Positions 45,906-55,379 of a stretch of 64,000 bases of DNA are shown one piece after another (position 1 is the first letter of the stretch; each line of letters starts with the position of its first letter). The stretch spans positions 1 to 64,000 of the forward strand of contig NZ_MUNX01000146.1 in assembly GCF_002001005.1 (NCBI RefSeq). Direction: 5' to 3'. The notes under the pieces were generated by a model. That model had not been told where the DNA came from. It saw only the letters and a list, made by a program, of their open reading frames with translations, and searched no databases. A program made the position numbers and the translations under genes. Source of the DNA: Flavobacterium sp. A45. Lineage in GTDB: Bacteria; Bacteroidota; Bacteroidia; Flavobacteriales; Flavobacteriaceae.

Positions 45906-47940
45906 TACTCTCCTCAATATATTTTAGTATTTCAGCACAAACGTGTTGGCTTGTAAATCCAAATTTTTCATCCAAAACACTAGCTGGTGCCGAATAGCCA
46001 AAATGATCCAGTCCTATTACTTTTCCGCTGTCGCCAATTAAGCCTTCAAGGTTTACAGGAAGACCTGCGGTAAGTCCGAAAACAAGTTTTCCTTTTGGAA
46101 TGATACTTTCTTGGTATGATTTAGGCTGTGATTTAAACAAACCTTCTGAAATAATCGAAGCAATGTTTATTTTTAAATTATGCTCTTTCTCCAAAATCAC
46201 GGCAGCATCGATAAGCGTCGAAACCTCCGATCCGTTTGCAATCAGGGTGATATCTTGATTTGCAGTTTCTTTTACCAAATAACCGCCTTTTTCAGCAGCT
46301 GTTGCTTCTGCGTATCTTGAAGTTTTAACTGCTGGAATGTCTTTTATTCCTTGTCTGGAAAGGATTAAAGCAGTTGGCGTTTTTGTGTTCTTTAATGCCA
46401 TATCCCAAGCCACTGAAGTTTCAATAGCATCGGCAGGGCGCAGTGCTAATAAACTCTGGTGTCCCGAATGATTTTTAACTTTTTCCAACAAACGCATTTG
46501 TGCTTCTTGCTCGATTGGTTGGTGCGTTGGTCCGTCTTCACCCACTCGGAATGAGTCGTGAGTGAGTACATATTTTACTGGAAGTTCTTGGATTGCGGCC
46601 AATCGTATGGCTGGTTTCATGTAATCCGAGAATACAAAAAACGTTGCCACTACTGGAATTACACCACCATGAAGAGCAATACCGTTGGCGATGGAAGTCA
46701 TGGTCAATTCAGCAACACCAGCCTGTAAAAAGGCGCCTTCAAAATTATTTTTTTGCAATACCGATGATTTCTTCAAGAAGCCATCAGTTTTGTCGCTGTT
46801 GGATAAATCTGCCGAAGAAACGATGATGTTTTCTACATTTTCTGCTAAATAAGCCAGCACTGCTGACGAAGCATCTCTTGTCGCTGCATTTGGTTTTTGA
46901 GCCACACTGCTTAAATCTAATTCTGGTAATTTACCGGATAAAAACAAGTGCATTTTTTCTGCCAATGCTGGGTTTTCATTTTCCCATTTTGCAATTTGTT
47001 GTTTTTTCGAAGCCGCTTTTTCTGTTTTTTTCGATAAAATTGTAGCATAATGAGCGGTTACTTCTTCATAAATAGCAAAAGGATCTTCTGGATTGGCGTT
47101 GAGGTTTAATAGTGTTTTGGTGTAATCCGCTTTAGTGTCGCCAATAGGTTTTCCGTGCAATTCACATTCGCCTTCATACATAGAACCATCTGCAGTAACA
47201 CAGCCTTTTCCCATGATTGTTTTTCCGATGATCAAGGTTGGTCTTTCGGTTTCTTTGTTGGCAATATTTAATGCCTGACGGATTTCTGAATGGTCGTGGC
47301 CGTTTATCGTGATTACGTTCCATCCCCAAGCCTTGTATTTCATGGCGGTATCTTCTGAAGTTACTTCATCGGTCATCGAAGAAAGTTGTACATCATTAGA
47401 ATCATAAAACATAATAAAATTGTTCAATCCCAAGTGTCCTGCGATTCTTCCCGCTCCCTGTGAAATTTCTTCCTGTACGCCTCCATCGGTAATGAAACCA
47501 TATATTTTGTGATCAAAAAATCCTTTGAATCTGGCGTCAAGAAACTTGGCAGCAATAGCAGCACCAACTCCCATGGCATGTCCTTGTCCCAGGGGGCCCG
47601 AAGTGTTTTCGATTCCTCTTAAAACATCGACTTCAGGATGTCCCGGCGTTACAGATCCCCATTGTCTAAATTGCTGTACATCTTCTTTTTTGTAATTCCC
47701 TAGTAAATAGTATTGTGCATACATCAAAGCCGATAAGTGTCCCGCATCCATAAAGAAGCGGTCTCTGAACGGCCAATCCATTTGCGTTGGGTCAAAATTT
47801 AAATATTCAGTGTATAAAATATGCATAAAATCAGCGCCTCCCATAGCACCGCCTGGGTGTCCTGAATTTGCTTTTTCTACCATAGAAATAGCCAGCGCTC
47901 TTATATTGTCGGCGGCTAAATTGTCAATTTTTTGGTTCAT
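45880..47940 (-). CDS. tkt: Transketolase
   Basis: Thiamine-diphosphate enzyme that exchanges two-carbon units between pentose and hexose phosphates. 686 residues. Seen: NSGHPGGAMGGADFMHILYTE, GPLGQGHAMGVGAAIA, TDGGVQEEISQGAGRIAGH, FYDSNDVQLS, and in the pyrimidine domain VLTHDSFRVGEDGPTHQPIEQ with the catalytic-type His and Glu. The last residues (KTLSF) seem to come from a dispersed repeat. A probable AraR operator and promoter lie 230-280 bp upstream. Confidence 0.95.
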   Translation of the reverse strand: MNQKIDNLAADNIRALAISMVEKANSGHPGGAMGGADFMHILYTEYLNFDPTQMDWPFRDRFFMDAGHLSALMYAQYYLLGNYKKEDVQQFRQWGSVTPGHPEVDVLRGIENTSGPLGQGHAMGVGAAIAAKFLDARFKGFFDHKIYGFITDGGVQEEISQGAGRIAGHLGLNNFIMFYDSNDVQLSSMTDEVTSEDTAMKYKAWGWNVITINGHDHSEIRQALNIANKETERPTLIIGKTIMGKGCVTADGSMYEGECELHGKPIGDTKADYTKTLLNLNANPEDPFAIYEEVTAHYATILSKKTEKAASKKQQIAKWENENPALAEKMHLFLSGKLPELDLSSVAQKPNAATRDASSAVLAYLAENVENIIVSSADLSNSDKTDGFLKKSSVLQKNNFEGAFLQAGVAELTMTSIANGIALHGGVIPVVATFFVFSDYMKPAIRLAAIQELPVKYVLTHDSFRVGEDGPTHQPIEQEAQMRLLEKVKNHSGHQSLLALRPADAIETSVAWDMALKNTKTPTALILSRQGIKDIPAVKTSRYAEATAAEKGGYLVKETANQDITLIANGSEVSTLIDAAVILEKEHNLKINIASIISEGLFKSQPKSYQESIIPKGKLVFGLTAGLPVNLEGLIGDSGKVIGLDHFGYSAPASVLDEKFGFTSQHVCAEILKYIEESKEAKTLSF

Positions 47941-48453
47941 AATTTATGGTGTTAATTTTTTAATAACAGTATTGGCATTTTTGGTTAAAGTTTTTTGATA
48001 AAACATTTTGTCTTTTTCCAAAATCCTGTGTAAATGATTTTGCAATGTAAAACAGTTTTGTTTTAACCGCTTTATTTAAATGATAAGAGTCTATTATTTT
48101 GTTCTGAAGTCGATTCGTCTCTATTAAATAACAGACTATTTTTGAGAGGTTAAGGAAGAATAAAATAATAAGTGTAAAAAATACATTTGCAAATATAGCT
48201 AAATTTGTTTAACAAAAACAAAAAAAGGAAAGATGATTTTTTCACAGTTAATGCTGAAAGTAATTCGGGGTTTGATAATGAATTCTGAATTTTGTATTAA
48301 TAGAAAGGGGGAGAAATAAGGATAAAAAACAACAACTTTAAAATTAAGAAATATTTATTATGCAAATTTAAAGGCTCCTCAAAGTCAGAGACATTTGCGT
48401 AGCCCGCAAGACAACTTATTTTCTGTTCGAAGATCTGAGGATAAAAAAAATGA
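47941..48453. other. Intergenic stretch upstream of tkt
   Basis: Apart from the operator/promoter at 48169-48221 I see no gene or RNA. The segment 48240-48453 downstream of the GntR-type regulator gene is AT-rich without a convincing terminator. Confidence 0.5.
48169..48221 (-). promoter_or_regulatory. tkt-tal promoter with probable AraR operator
   Basis: Operator TAAGTGT-N7-ACATTTG at 48169-48189. On the minus strand TATATTTG (48190-48197) is a perfect -7, and TTG at 48219-48221 gives a 21-bp spacer. Same layout as susC, with the operator over the start site. Confidence 0.7.
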
Positions 48454-49452
48454 TTACAATGAATTTCTAATAATTAAAGCGCTTTTGTTTTCGATTTGTT
48501 CTTTTTTTCCGGTAAGTACCATTTGGGCCAGCAGTTTTCCCATGGTTGTAAAATCGGTGGAAATAGTGGTGATACCGTTAGAAACCACTTTTTTTAATGG
48601 GGTTTCATTATAGGAAATGATTCCAAAATCAGTTCCTAATTTTAAGTTTTGTTGTCGGGCTTTCTCAATTACCCGAACCAAATCTCTGTCATTCGGGATG
48701 ATGTAAACGCCCCCGATTGTTATTTCGTTATCGGTGAATTCGCTGATGATTTCATAATCTATTGCGTATTCTGAACAGAAATTTTCAAACCCAATTTTCA
48801 TTCCCAAAGGTTCTCTAAAACCGGGGAAAATCATAATGAATTTTTTGTACTTGTTTAATCTTGTTTTTCCTTTGTACAAACCTTCAAAAATGTCTTTTTT
48901 GTGATTTTGGTAAATAGCAGGGAATGATTTTAGTTCATCATTGGTTTGGTCAAGGATGATTACGTCATTTACTGGTAGGGTTTTTATAACTTCAACGACA
49001 TCGATTAAGTTGGTGGGCATAATGATATATTTGGTGTAATTCCCATTGCTGTCATTTATCAATTTCTGAAAAACTTGAACATTAAAATGGTGAAAGAAAA
49101 TATCGACCTGTACATTTTTGCCAATGTTTTTTAAAAACGAATTGTAAATGTCTTCTTTGAAAATGTTAAGCTCGTCAAAAAGTAAAAATATTTTCTGTTT
49201 TATAGTGATTTCAACACTTTTCACATAATATCCTTTGCCTGGAATGGCATAAATAATTCCTCTTTTTTTGAGCTCATCATAAGCTTGAAGTGCGGTATCT
49301 CTTGATAAATTATAAGGAAGACAAATTTTGTTGATGGAAGGTAATTTGTCGTCTTTCTTTAAATCCTGGCTTTCAATTGCTTTTTCGATCGCATTGATTA
49401 TCTGTTTGTATTTGGGTAAGCCAATGTTATTTTGGATTGCGATTGCTTTCAT
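48454..49452 (-). CDS. GntR-type HTH regulator with LacI-like sugar-binding domain
   Basis: About 332 residues from ATG 49452 (MKAIAIQNNIGLPKYKQI); upstream non-ATG codons extend the frame but add no domain. The GntR winged helix-turn-helix spans about 15-78 (KLPSINKICLPYNLSRDTALQAYDELKKRGIIYAIPGKGYYVKS). A periplasmic-binding-protein-like effector domain follows (about 85-332). Such GntR-LacI hybrids regulate sugar operons in Bacteroidetes. It is divergent from the galactan/galactose operon with a 101-bp gap holding a direct repeat, so a galactose-related ligand is likely. Confidence 0.9.
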   Translation of the reverse strand: MKAIAIQNNIGLPKYKQIINAIEKAIESQDLKKDDKLPSINKICLPYNLSRDTALQAYDELKKRGIIYAIPGKGYYVKSVEITIKQKIFLLFDELNIFKEDIYNSFLKNIGKNVQVDIFFHHFNVQVFQKLINDSNGNYTKYIIMPTNLIDVVEVIKTLPVNDVIILDQTNDELKSFPAIYQNHKKDIFEGLYKGKTRLNKYKKFIMIFPGFREPLGMKIGFENFCSEYAIDYEIISEFTDNEITIGGVYIIPNDRDLVRVIEKARQQNLKLGTDFGIISYNETPLKKVVSNGITTISTDFTTMGKLLAQMVLTGKKEQIENKSALIIRNSL

Positions 49453-49470
49453 TTTGTTTTCAATTTTTTT

Positions 49471-49529
49471 GCAAGATACAAAAACTGGTAGGTACTGGTA
49501 TGCATAATATGAATTTTGTTCTAAATTTG
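49471..49529. promoter_or_regulatory. Divergent control region with ACTGGTA direct repeats
   Basis: ACTGGTA occurs at 49484-49490 and 49494-49500, ten bp apart (one helical turn). To the right, TAAATTTG (49522-49529) is the -7 for the galactose operon. To the left on the minus strand, TATCTTGC (49471-49478) is a weak -7 for the regulator. Confidence 0.6.
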
Positions 49530-49553
49530 GATTTCTAATTTCATAATAAAACA

Positions 49554-50606
49554 ATGGAAATAAAATGCAATTCACAAATTAAAACCACTTCTGTAAAGGA
49601 TTTGTTTGGTTTAATGCCAGACGGTGAGGAGATATACTCCTACGAATTATCTAACAAAAATGGAATGATATTAAAGGTAATCAATTATGGGGCTACGATA
49701 ACCGAATTGAAAGTACCATTGAAAAACGGTGAAATTGTTGATGTTGTTTTGGGTTTTGACACTCTAGAGTCTTACATACAGTCGTTTAATCTAGTGAGTC
49801 CACCTTATATGGGTGCCACAGTTGGAAGATATGCAGGAAGGATTCATAACAGTTCTTTTAATTTGAATGGGAGAAAAATTTATTTGAATAAAAACAACAA
49901 TGGTAACTCCTTACATGGTGGTAAAATTGGGTTCAGTCAAAAAGTATGGGCAGTCAAAAATGTACATCTGGGTCAAAACTCATCAATAACACTGTCCTAT
50001 TCCAGCCCAGCAGGAGAAGAAAATTATCCTGGAGAATTAACGGTTGAGCTTACCTATACGCTATCTGAAGAAAATGAATTAATAATTCAGTATAGCGCCA
50101 AGACTACAGAAGATACTGTAGTAAATTTGACTCATCACAGTTATTTTAATCTTGATGGCCATTTGTCTTCTGTAAAAGATCAGGAATTAATTGTAAATGC
50201 TCATCGAATGTTGGAAACAAATAACGAATGTATCCCCAATGGTAGGTTTTTAGAATTGTACAATACTTATTTTGACTTTTATGTTCCTAAAAAATGTCCG
50301 TCCAAAATTGACCATACTTTTGTAATAGATCATACTGAAGAATTTGCGGCCTCTCTTTTTAATAAAAAAAATAATTTAAAAATGACAGTCTATACCGACC
50401 AGCCTGGGGTTCATATCTATGTTGGAGGAAATTGTTTTAATACTGTAAAAGGAAAAGAAGATGCCGATTATCATCCGTTAAGCGGTATTTGTTTTGAAAC
50501 ACAAAACTTCCCGGATGCTCCCAGTCACGACCATTTTCCTAGTGCAATTCTAAAAAAAGACGAAAGATATTCTCATAACACAATTTATAAATTTCAATCA
50601 TTTTAA
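49554..50606 (+). CDS. galM: Aldose 1-epimerase (galactose mutarotase)
   Basis: Converts beta-D-galactose to the alpha form used by galactokinase. 350 residues with no signal peptide, so cytoplasmic. Seen: GATVGRYAGRIHNSSF, NGNSLHGGKIGFSQKVW, NLTHHSYFNLDGH with the catalytic His, and ICFETQNFPDAPSHDHFP with the catalytic Glu. First gene of the galactan/galactose operon and divergent from the GntR-LacI regulator; 12 bp before the first GH53 gene. Distinct from the lipoprotein mutarotase of the arabinose operon. Confidence 0.94.
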   Translation: MEIKCNSQIKTTSVKDLFGLMPDGEEIYSYELSNKNGMILKVINYGATITELKVPLKNGEIVDVVLGFDTLESYIQSFNLVSPPYMGATVGRYAGRIHNSSFNLNGRKIYLNKNNNGNSLHGGKIGFSQKVWAVKNVHLGQNSSITLSYSSPAGEENYPGELTVELTYTLSEENELIIQYSAKTTEDTVVNLTHHSYFNLDGHLSSVKDQELIVNAHRMLETNNECIPNGRFLELYNTYFDFYVPKKCPSKIDHTFVIDHTEEFAASLFNKKNNLKMTVYTDQPGVHIYVGGNCFNTVKGKEDADYHPLSGICFETQNFPDAPSHDHFPSAILKKDERYSHNTIYKFQSF

Positions 50607-50618
50607 AATATACTCACA

Positions 50619-51719
50619 ATGAAAAAAGCCCTAATTATACTGTCACTTTTCGCTTTGTTGGCTATCCAGTTTAGCTGTTCCAGTAGTGATTCACCAGATA
50701 CGCCACCAGTGGTAGACCCACCAGTTGTAGTCGATGAATTTATCCGAGCTGCCGATATTTCATTTCTTCCAGAGATTGAAAGTGCAGGAACTGTTTTGAC
50801 CAATAATGGCAAAGCCGAAGACATGCTTACCACTCTGAAAAGCGCAGGTTGCAATACGATTCGAATCCGTTTATGGAAAAATCCTGCCGGCGGACATTCT
50901 GGTTTGACAGAAGTAAAAGCACTTGCCGCACGTGTTAAACAAGCAGGTTTGAAAGTTTGGCTTACCGTTCACTATTCTGATACTTGGGCAGACCCAGCGG
51001 TTCAAACTACTCCAGCTGAATGGAAAGATTTGTCTTTTGCAGATTTGAAAACTGCTGTCGCTACTTATACCTCTACAATCATAACCGAGATTAATCCTGA
51101 TATTATTCAAATTGGGAATGAAATAAACAGTGGCTTGCTTTGGCCTCAAGGACATTTGATTAATAAGGAAGCACAATGTATTGATTTATTAAAAACGGCT
51201 AGTGCTGCCATTAGAAGCAAAGCGCCAAAAACAAAAATCATGATTCATTATGCAGGTGTAAAAGCTACGGATACGGATTGGTTTTTTACCAAAGTGAAAA
51301 GTGTAGATTACGATTATATTGGTCTTTCCTATTATCCAGTTTGGCATGGTAAAGATTTGACAGTTATAAAAAGTACTATTGATGCTTTGGGAAGTAAGTT
51401 CAGCAAAAAAGTAGTTATTGCCGAAACCGCTTATCCTTTTACATTAGGGTATAATGATTGGACTAATAATATAGTTGGTTTGGATTCGCAATTGGTTTCG
51501 GGTTATCCGGCAACTCCTGAAGGGCAAAAGAGTTATGTTTTGGCTATAAAAAATCTTGTCAAAACGTCTCAAAGCGGTATTGGATTTGCATATTGGGGAG
51601 GCGAGTGGGTTTCTTTCAAAGGAAAAGAAGCGACTAATGGTTCTACGTTTGAGAATCAAGCATTCTATGATTTTGATAATAAAGCATTGCCTGTTTTACA
51701 AGCATTTAATTTAAATTAG
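50619..51719 (+). CDS. GH53 endo-beta-1,4-galactanase lipoprotein
   Basis: Cuts beta-1,4-galactan, a pectin side chain. 366 residues; the lipoprotein signal ends at Cys20 (IQFSC), followed by a short PPVVDPPVVVDE linker that recalls the stalk of the big surface proteins. The barrel has NTIRIRLW, VHYSDTWADP, acid/base Glu168 in IQIGNEINSG, and nucleophile Glu269 in VVIAETAYPF, all GH53 marks. Probably anchored at the cell surface. Followed after 6 bp by a second GH53. Confidence 0.93.
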   Translation: MKKALIILSLFALLAIQFSCSSSDSPDTPPVVDPPVVVDEFIRAADISFLPEIESAGTVLTNNGKAEDMLTTLKSAGCNTIRIRLWKNPAGGHSGLTEVKALAARVKQAGLKVWLTVHYSDTWADPAVQTTPAEWKDLSFADLKTAVATYTSTIITEINPDIIQIGNEINSGLLWPQGHLINKEAQCIDLLKTASAAIRSKAPKTKIMIHYAGVKATDTDWFFTKVKSVDYDYIGLSYYPVWHGKDLTVIKSTIDALGSKFSKKVVIAETAYPFTLGYNDWTNNIVGLDSQLVSGYPATPEGQKSYVLAIKNLVKTSQSGIGFAYWGGEWVSFKGKEATNGSTFENQAFYDFDNKALPVLQAFNLN

Positions 51720-51725
51720 AAGACA

Positions 51726-52760
51726 ATGAAAAAAGCATTTTGTTTATCAGTAATTCTTATAGCATTGGTTTTTTCAAATTGTACGACCAATAAAACAGCT
51801 CAGAAACCCAAAGAAGTGGCTTTCGCTAAAGGTGGAGATGTGGGTTGGTTGCCACAAATGGAAGCTACAGGATATAAATTCTATGATACTGACGGAACCC
51901 AAAAAGACTGTCTGCAATTGCTGAAAGACCGAGGAATGAATACAATTAGATTACGTGTTTGGGTTAATCCTTCGAATGATAAAGCTAGCGGACACTGCAG
52001 TAAAGAAGAAACAGTTGCGATGGCTGTTCGTGCACAAAAAATGGGAATGCGAATCATGATTAACTTTCATTATAGTGATTCTTGGGCAGACCCAGGAAAG
52101 CAAAATAAACCTGCAGCTTGGAAGAATCATACTTTCGCAGAATTGCTGAATGATGTTTATCTTCATACGGAAGATGTTTTGAAAGCGCTAAAACAAGCAG
52201 GTGTTACCCCAGAATGGGTACAAGTTGGGAATGAAATTCCAGGCGGGATGTTATGGCCAGAAGGAAGTACAGACAACTTTAATCAATTGGCACAATTGCT
52301 CAATAAAGGATATGATGCGACGAAGGCTGTAGATAAAAATATCAAAGTTATTGTTCACCTTGACGAAGGAAATAACAGTAAAAAATTCAGATGGTTTTTT
52401 GATAATGCTAAAGCAAATAATGTAAAGTATGATGTAATCGGATTGTCATATTACCCATTTTGGATTAAAACGGATTATAAAGAAAACATCGCCGATTTAG
52501 CTAATAATCTAAATGACATGGCAGCTAGATATGACAAAGAAGTAATGGTTGTTGAGGTTGGCGGTATTGATACGCAGGAACAAAATACATACGATATGCT
52601 GGTTGCGGTTATAAAAGCGGTAAAAGCTGTACCAAATAATAAAGGATTAGGTGTAATTTACTGGGAACCTCAAGGCGCAAAATCATGGAGTCATTATGAA
52701 TTGAGTGCTTGGAGATCAGACGGAAAACCGTCTATGGCATTGGATGCGTTTAAAGAATAA
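51726..52760 (+). CDS. GH53 endo-beta-1,4-galactanase lipoprotein (second copy)
   Basis: 344 residues. Lipoprotein signal ending at Cys19 (VFSNC). Seen: NTIRLRVWVNP, NFHYSDSWADPGKQ, acid/base Glu170 in VQVGNEIPGG, and nucleophile Glu277 in VVEVGGID. It differs much in sequence from the first GH53, so the pair is not a recent duplication; they may differ in location or preferred chain length. Confidence 0.93.
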   Translation: MKKAFCLSVILIALVFSNCTTNKTAQKPKEVAFAKGGDVGWLPQMEATGYKFYDTDGTQKDCLQLLKDRGMNTIRLRVWVNPSNDKASGHCSKEETVAMAVRAQKMGMRIMINFHYSDSWADPGKQNKPAAWKNHTFAELLNDVYLHTEDVLKALKQAGVTPEWVQVGNEIPGGMLWPEGSTDNFNQLAQLLNKGYDATKAVDKNIKVIVHLDEGNNSKKFRWFFDNAKANNVKYDVIGLSYYPFWIKTDYKENIADLANNLNDMAARYDKEVMVVEVGGIDTQEQNTYDMLVAVIKAVKAVPNNKGLGVIYWEPQGAKSWSHYELSAWRSDGKPSMALDAFKE

Positions 52761-52762
52761 TA

Positions 52763-52874
52763 AACCATATAAGATATATAAGTTCATATAAGTTGAGGCG
52801 CAATAAAATATTGGCAAACAAAATGAACAATTCAAATAAGTAACCTTATATGATCTTAAATGACTTATATGGTT
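52763..52874. repeat. AACCATATAAG palindromic spacer element
   Basis: AACCATATAAG at 52763-52773 and its complement CTTATATGGTT at 52864-52874 bound about 110 bp that hold further ATATAAG and CTTATATG motifs. It lies in the galactan operon between the GH53 and GH2 genes. Confidence 0.6.
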
Positions 52875-52908
52875 CAAAAAAAACTAAAACTCTAATTTGT
52901 TTTAAAAA

Positions 52909-55335
52909 ATGAAGAAACTGATAAGTATTCTCGTTATATTTTTAGCATTTGCACAAATAGCTTTGTCTCAAACACGAGAGGTTAAAGTGTTAGATACTAA
53001 TTGGAAATTTCAAAAAGGCGATTTTGAAGATGCAGTTAAAGTAAATTTTAATGATTCGAAATGGGAATCAGTAACCGTTCCGCATGACTGGGCAATTTAC
53101 GGGCCTTTTGATAAAAATGTAGATATACAGAATGTTGCAATTGTTCAAAACGGAGAAAAAATAGCTACCGAAAAAACAGGGCGAACAGGGGCTTTACCGC
53201 ATATTGGGACTGCTTGGTATCGCAATACATTTACATTGCCTAAAGATTCAAAAGGCAAAAAAATAATTCTTCTTTTTGAAGGTGCGATGAGCGAACCTCA
53301 AGTGTATTTAAACGGAAAAAAAGTTGGAGAATGGGCTTATGGCTATAGTTATTTTTATTTTGATGTTTCCCAATTTGCACAAGAAGGTGAGAACACATTA
53401 TCAGTAAAATTAACCAATAAAGAATTTGCTTCACGCTGGTATCCTGGTGCCGGTTTATATCGAAAAGTAAGTGTTATTATAAAAAATAATGAAAGCATTG
53501 ACCAATGGGGGCAGTTTGTAACGACTCCTTTTATAAGTCCAGCAATTGCCAAAGTTAATATCAAGACAAAAGCTTCTGGAGATAATACTCGTTTAGTTAC
53601 CACCATTTTTGATGCCGAAGGACATAAACTAAATTCAGAAGAGTCGACAGCACAATTCGGGAAAGAATTCGATCAAAACTTAAAAGTTGAAAAGCCAAAA
53701 TTGTGGAGTCCCGAAACCCCTTATTTGTATAAAGCGGTTTCCCAATTGTATGTTGGAAAAGATTTGAAAGATGAGATTTCAACACGTTTTGGAATTAGAG
53801 AAATAAAATATGAGGCCAATAAAGGTTTCAGTCTTAATGGAAAGATTACCAAATTTAAAGGAGTTTGTCTTCACCACGATCTTGGTCCGCTCGGAGCAGC
53901 AGTAAATAAAGCCGCATTGCGCAGACAAATGGTGATATTAAAAGATCTCGGTTGTAATGCAATACGTAGTTCACACAATATGCCTTCTTTTGAGCAGCTT
54001 GAGTTGGCAGATGAAATGGGTTTTATGTTCCTTGCAGAGAGTTTTGATGAATGGGCAAAAGCAAAAGTAGAAAATGGGTATCATCGTTTCTTTGAGGAAT
54101 ATGCCGAAAAGGACATCGTGAATTTAGTGCGTGCAACAAGAAATCATCCTTCAATTGTGATGTGGAGTTCTGGAAATGAAGTGCCAGATCAATGGGGAGA
54201 AGAAGGTGTGAAGAGAGCCAAATGGTTGCAGGAAATATTTCATAGAGAAGACCCGACACGTCCAGTAACTGTTGGTATGGATCAGGTAAAAGCGACTATG
54301 GAATCTGGTTTTGGAGCTTTGTTGGATATTCCAGGATTAAATTATCGTGTGCATTTATATGACGAGGCATTTAAAAAGTTTCCGCAAGGATTTATTTTAG
54401 GTTCGGAAACAGCTTCAACTGTTAGTTCTAGAGGAATTTATAAATTCCCTGTAGTTCAAGAAAAAAACAAGCAATATCCAGATTTTCAGTCTTCATCTTA
54501 TGATTTGGAAGCATGTGATTGGTCTAATGTTCCTGATGAAGATTTTGTGCTTCAAGATGATAAACCTTGGGTAATTGGCGAGTTTGTTTGGACTGGTTTT
54601 GATTATTTAGGAGAACCAACTCCTTATGATGAAATGTGGCCTTCTCGAAGTTCTTATTTTGGAATTAACGATTTAGCCGGTTTACCAAAAGACCGTTATT
54701 ATTTATACCGAAGCCGTTGGAATACAGAGAAACCAACTCTTCATATCTTGCCACATTGGAACTGGGAAGGCAGAGAAGGAGAGACAACCCCCGTTTTTGT
54801 ATATACAAATTACAACAGTGCTGAGCTTTTTGTAAACGGCAAAAGCATGGGAGTTCAGAAAAAAAATAAAAACACTCCACAGAATCGCTATCGTCTAATG
54901 TGGATGGATGTGAAATATGAGCCGGGAACGGTAAAAGTGGTGGCTTATGATGACAATGGTAAAGCTGTTGCTGAGGAAGAAGTTAAAACAGCTGGAAAGC
55001 CTTATCAAATTGTTTTAGAAGCAGACAGGAAAACAATTACTGCCGATGGCGAAGATATATCTTTTGTAACCGTTTCTGTAGTTGACAAAAATGGAATTCC
55101 TTGTCCTACGGCGACTAACCAGTTGAAATTTAAGGTTTCAGGAGCGGGTACTTACAGAGCGGCCTGCAATGGCGATGCCACTTCACTCGAAATGTTTCAT
55201 AAAGATACCATGAAACTTTTTAGCGGAAAGTTGGTAGTGCTTGTAAAATCGACAACAACTGCCGGTGATGTAAAACTTGAAGTAAACGGTACTGGACTTA
55301 AGAGCGGTAAATTGACATTAGAATCTAAAAAATAA
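52909..55335 (+). CDS. GH2 beta-galactosidase, secreted
   Basis: 808 residues with a signal peptide (about 1-20, IALSQ). Sugar-binding jelly roll (about 25-190), Ig-like domain, TIM barrel with acid/base Glu424 in SSGNEVPD and nucleophile Glu558 in GEFVWTGFDYLGEP, then C-terminal Ig-like domains (DUF4982-like region with NYNSAELFVNGKSMG). Probably periplasmic, releasing galactose from galacto-oligosaccharides made by the GH53 enzymes. GH2 also includes other activities; galactosidase is favoured by the context. Confidence 0.92.
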   Translation: MKKLISILVIFLAFAQIALSQTREVKVLDTNWKFQKGDFEDAVKVNFNDSKWESVTVPHDWAIYGPFDKNVDIQNVAIVQNGEKIATEKTGRTGALPHIGTAWYRNTFTLPKDSKGKKIILLFEGAMSEPQVYLNGKKVGEWAYGYSYFYFDVSQFAQEGENTLSVKLTNKEFASRWYPGAGLYRKVSVIIKNNESIDQWGQFVTTPFISPAIAKVNIKTKASGDNTRLVTTIFDAEGHKLNSEESTAQFGKEFDQNLKVEKPKLWSPETPYLYKAVSQLYVGKDLKDEISTRFGIREIKYEANKGFSLNGKITKFKGVCLHHDLGPLGAAVNKAALRRQMVILKDLGCNAIRSSHNMPSFEQLELADEMGFMFLAESFDEWAKAKVENGYHRFFEEYAEKDIVNLVRATRNHPSIVMWSSGNEVPDQWGEEGVKRAKWLQEIFHREDPTRPVTVGMDQVKATMESGFGALLDIPGLNYRVHLYDEAFKKFPQGFILGSETASTVSSRGIYKFPVVQEKNKQYPDFQSSSYDLEACDWSNVPDEDFVLQDDKPWVIGEFVWTGFDYLGEPTPYDEMWPSRSSYFGINDLAGLPKDRYYLYRSRWNTEKPTLHILPHWNWEGREGETTPVFVYTNYNSAELFVNGKSMGVQKKNKNTPQNRYRLMWMDVKYEPGTVKVVAYDDNGKAVAEEEVKTAGKPYQIVLEADRKTITADGEDISFVTVSVVDKNGIPCPTATNQLKFKVSGAGTYRAACNGDATSLEMFHKDTMKLFSGKLVVLVKSTTTAGDVKLEVNGTGLKSGKLTLESKK

Positions 55336-55379
55336 ACTGAAGACTTTAACAATTTCAAAATAATAGTAATTTAAAGAAA

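Noticed and set aside
47811..47831. Seventh AraR-like site (CAGTGTATAAAATATGCAT)
   Set aside because: It lies inside the tkt coding region and the right half-site has few matches to the consensus.
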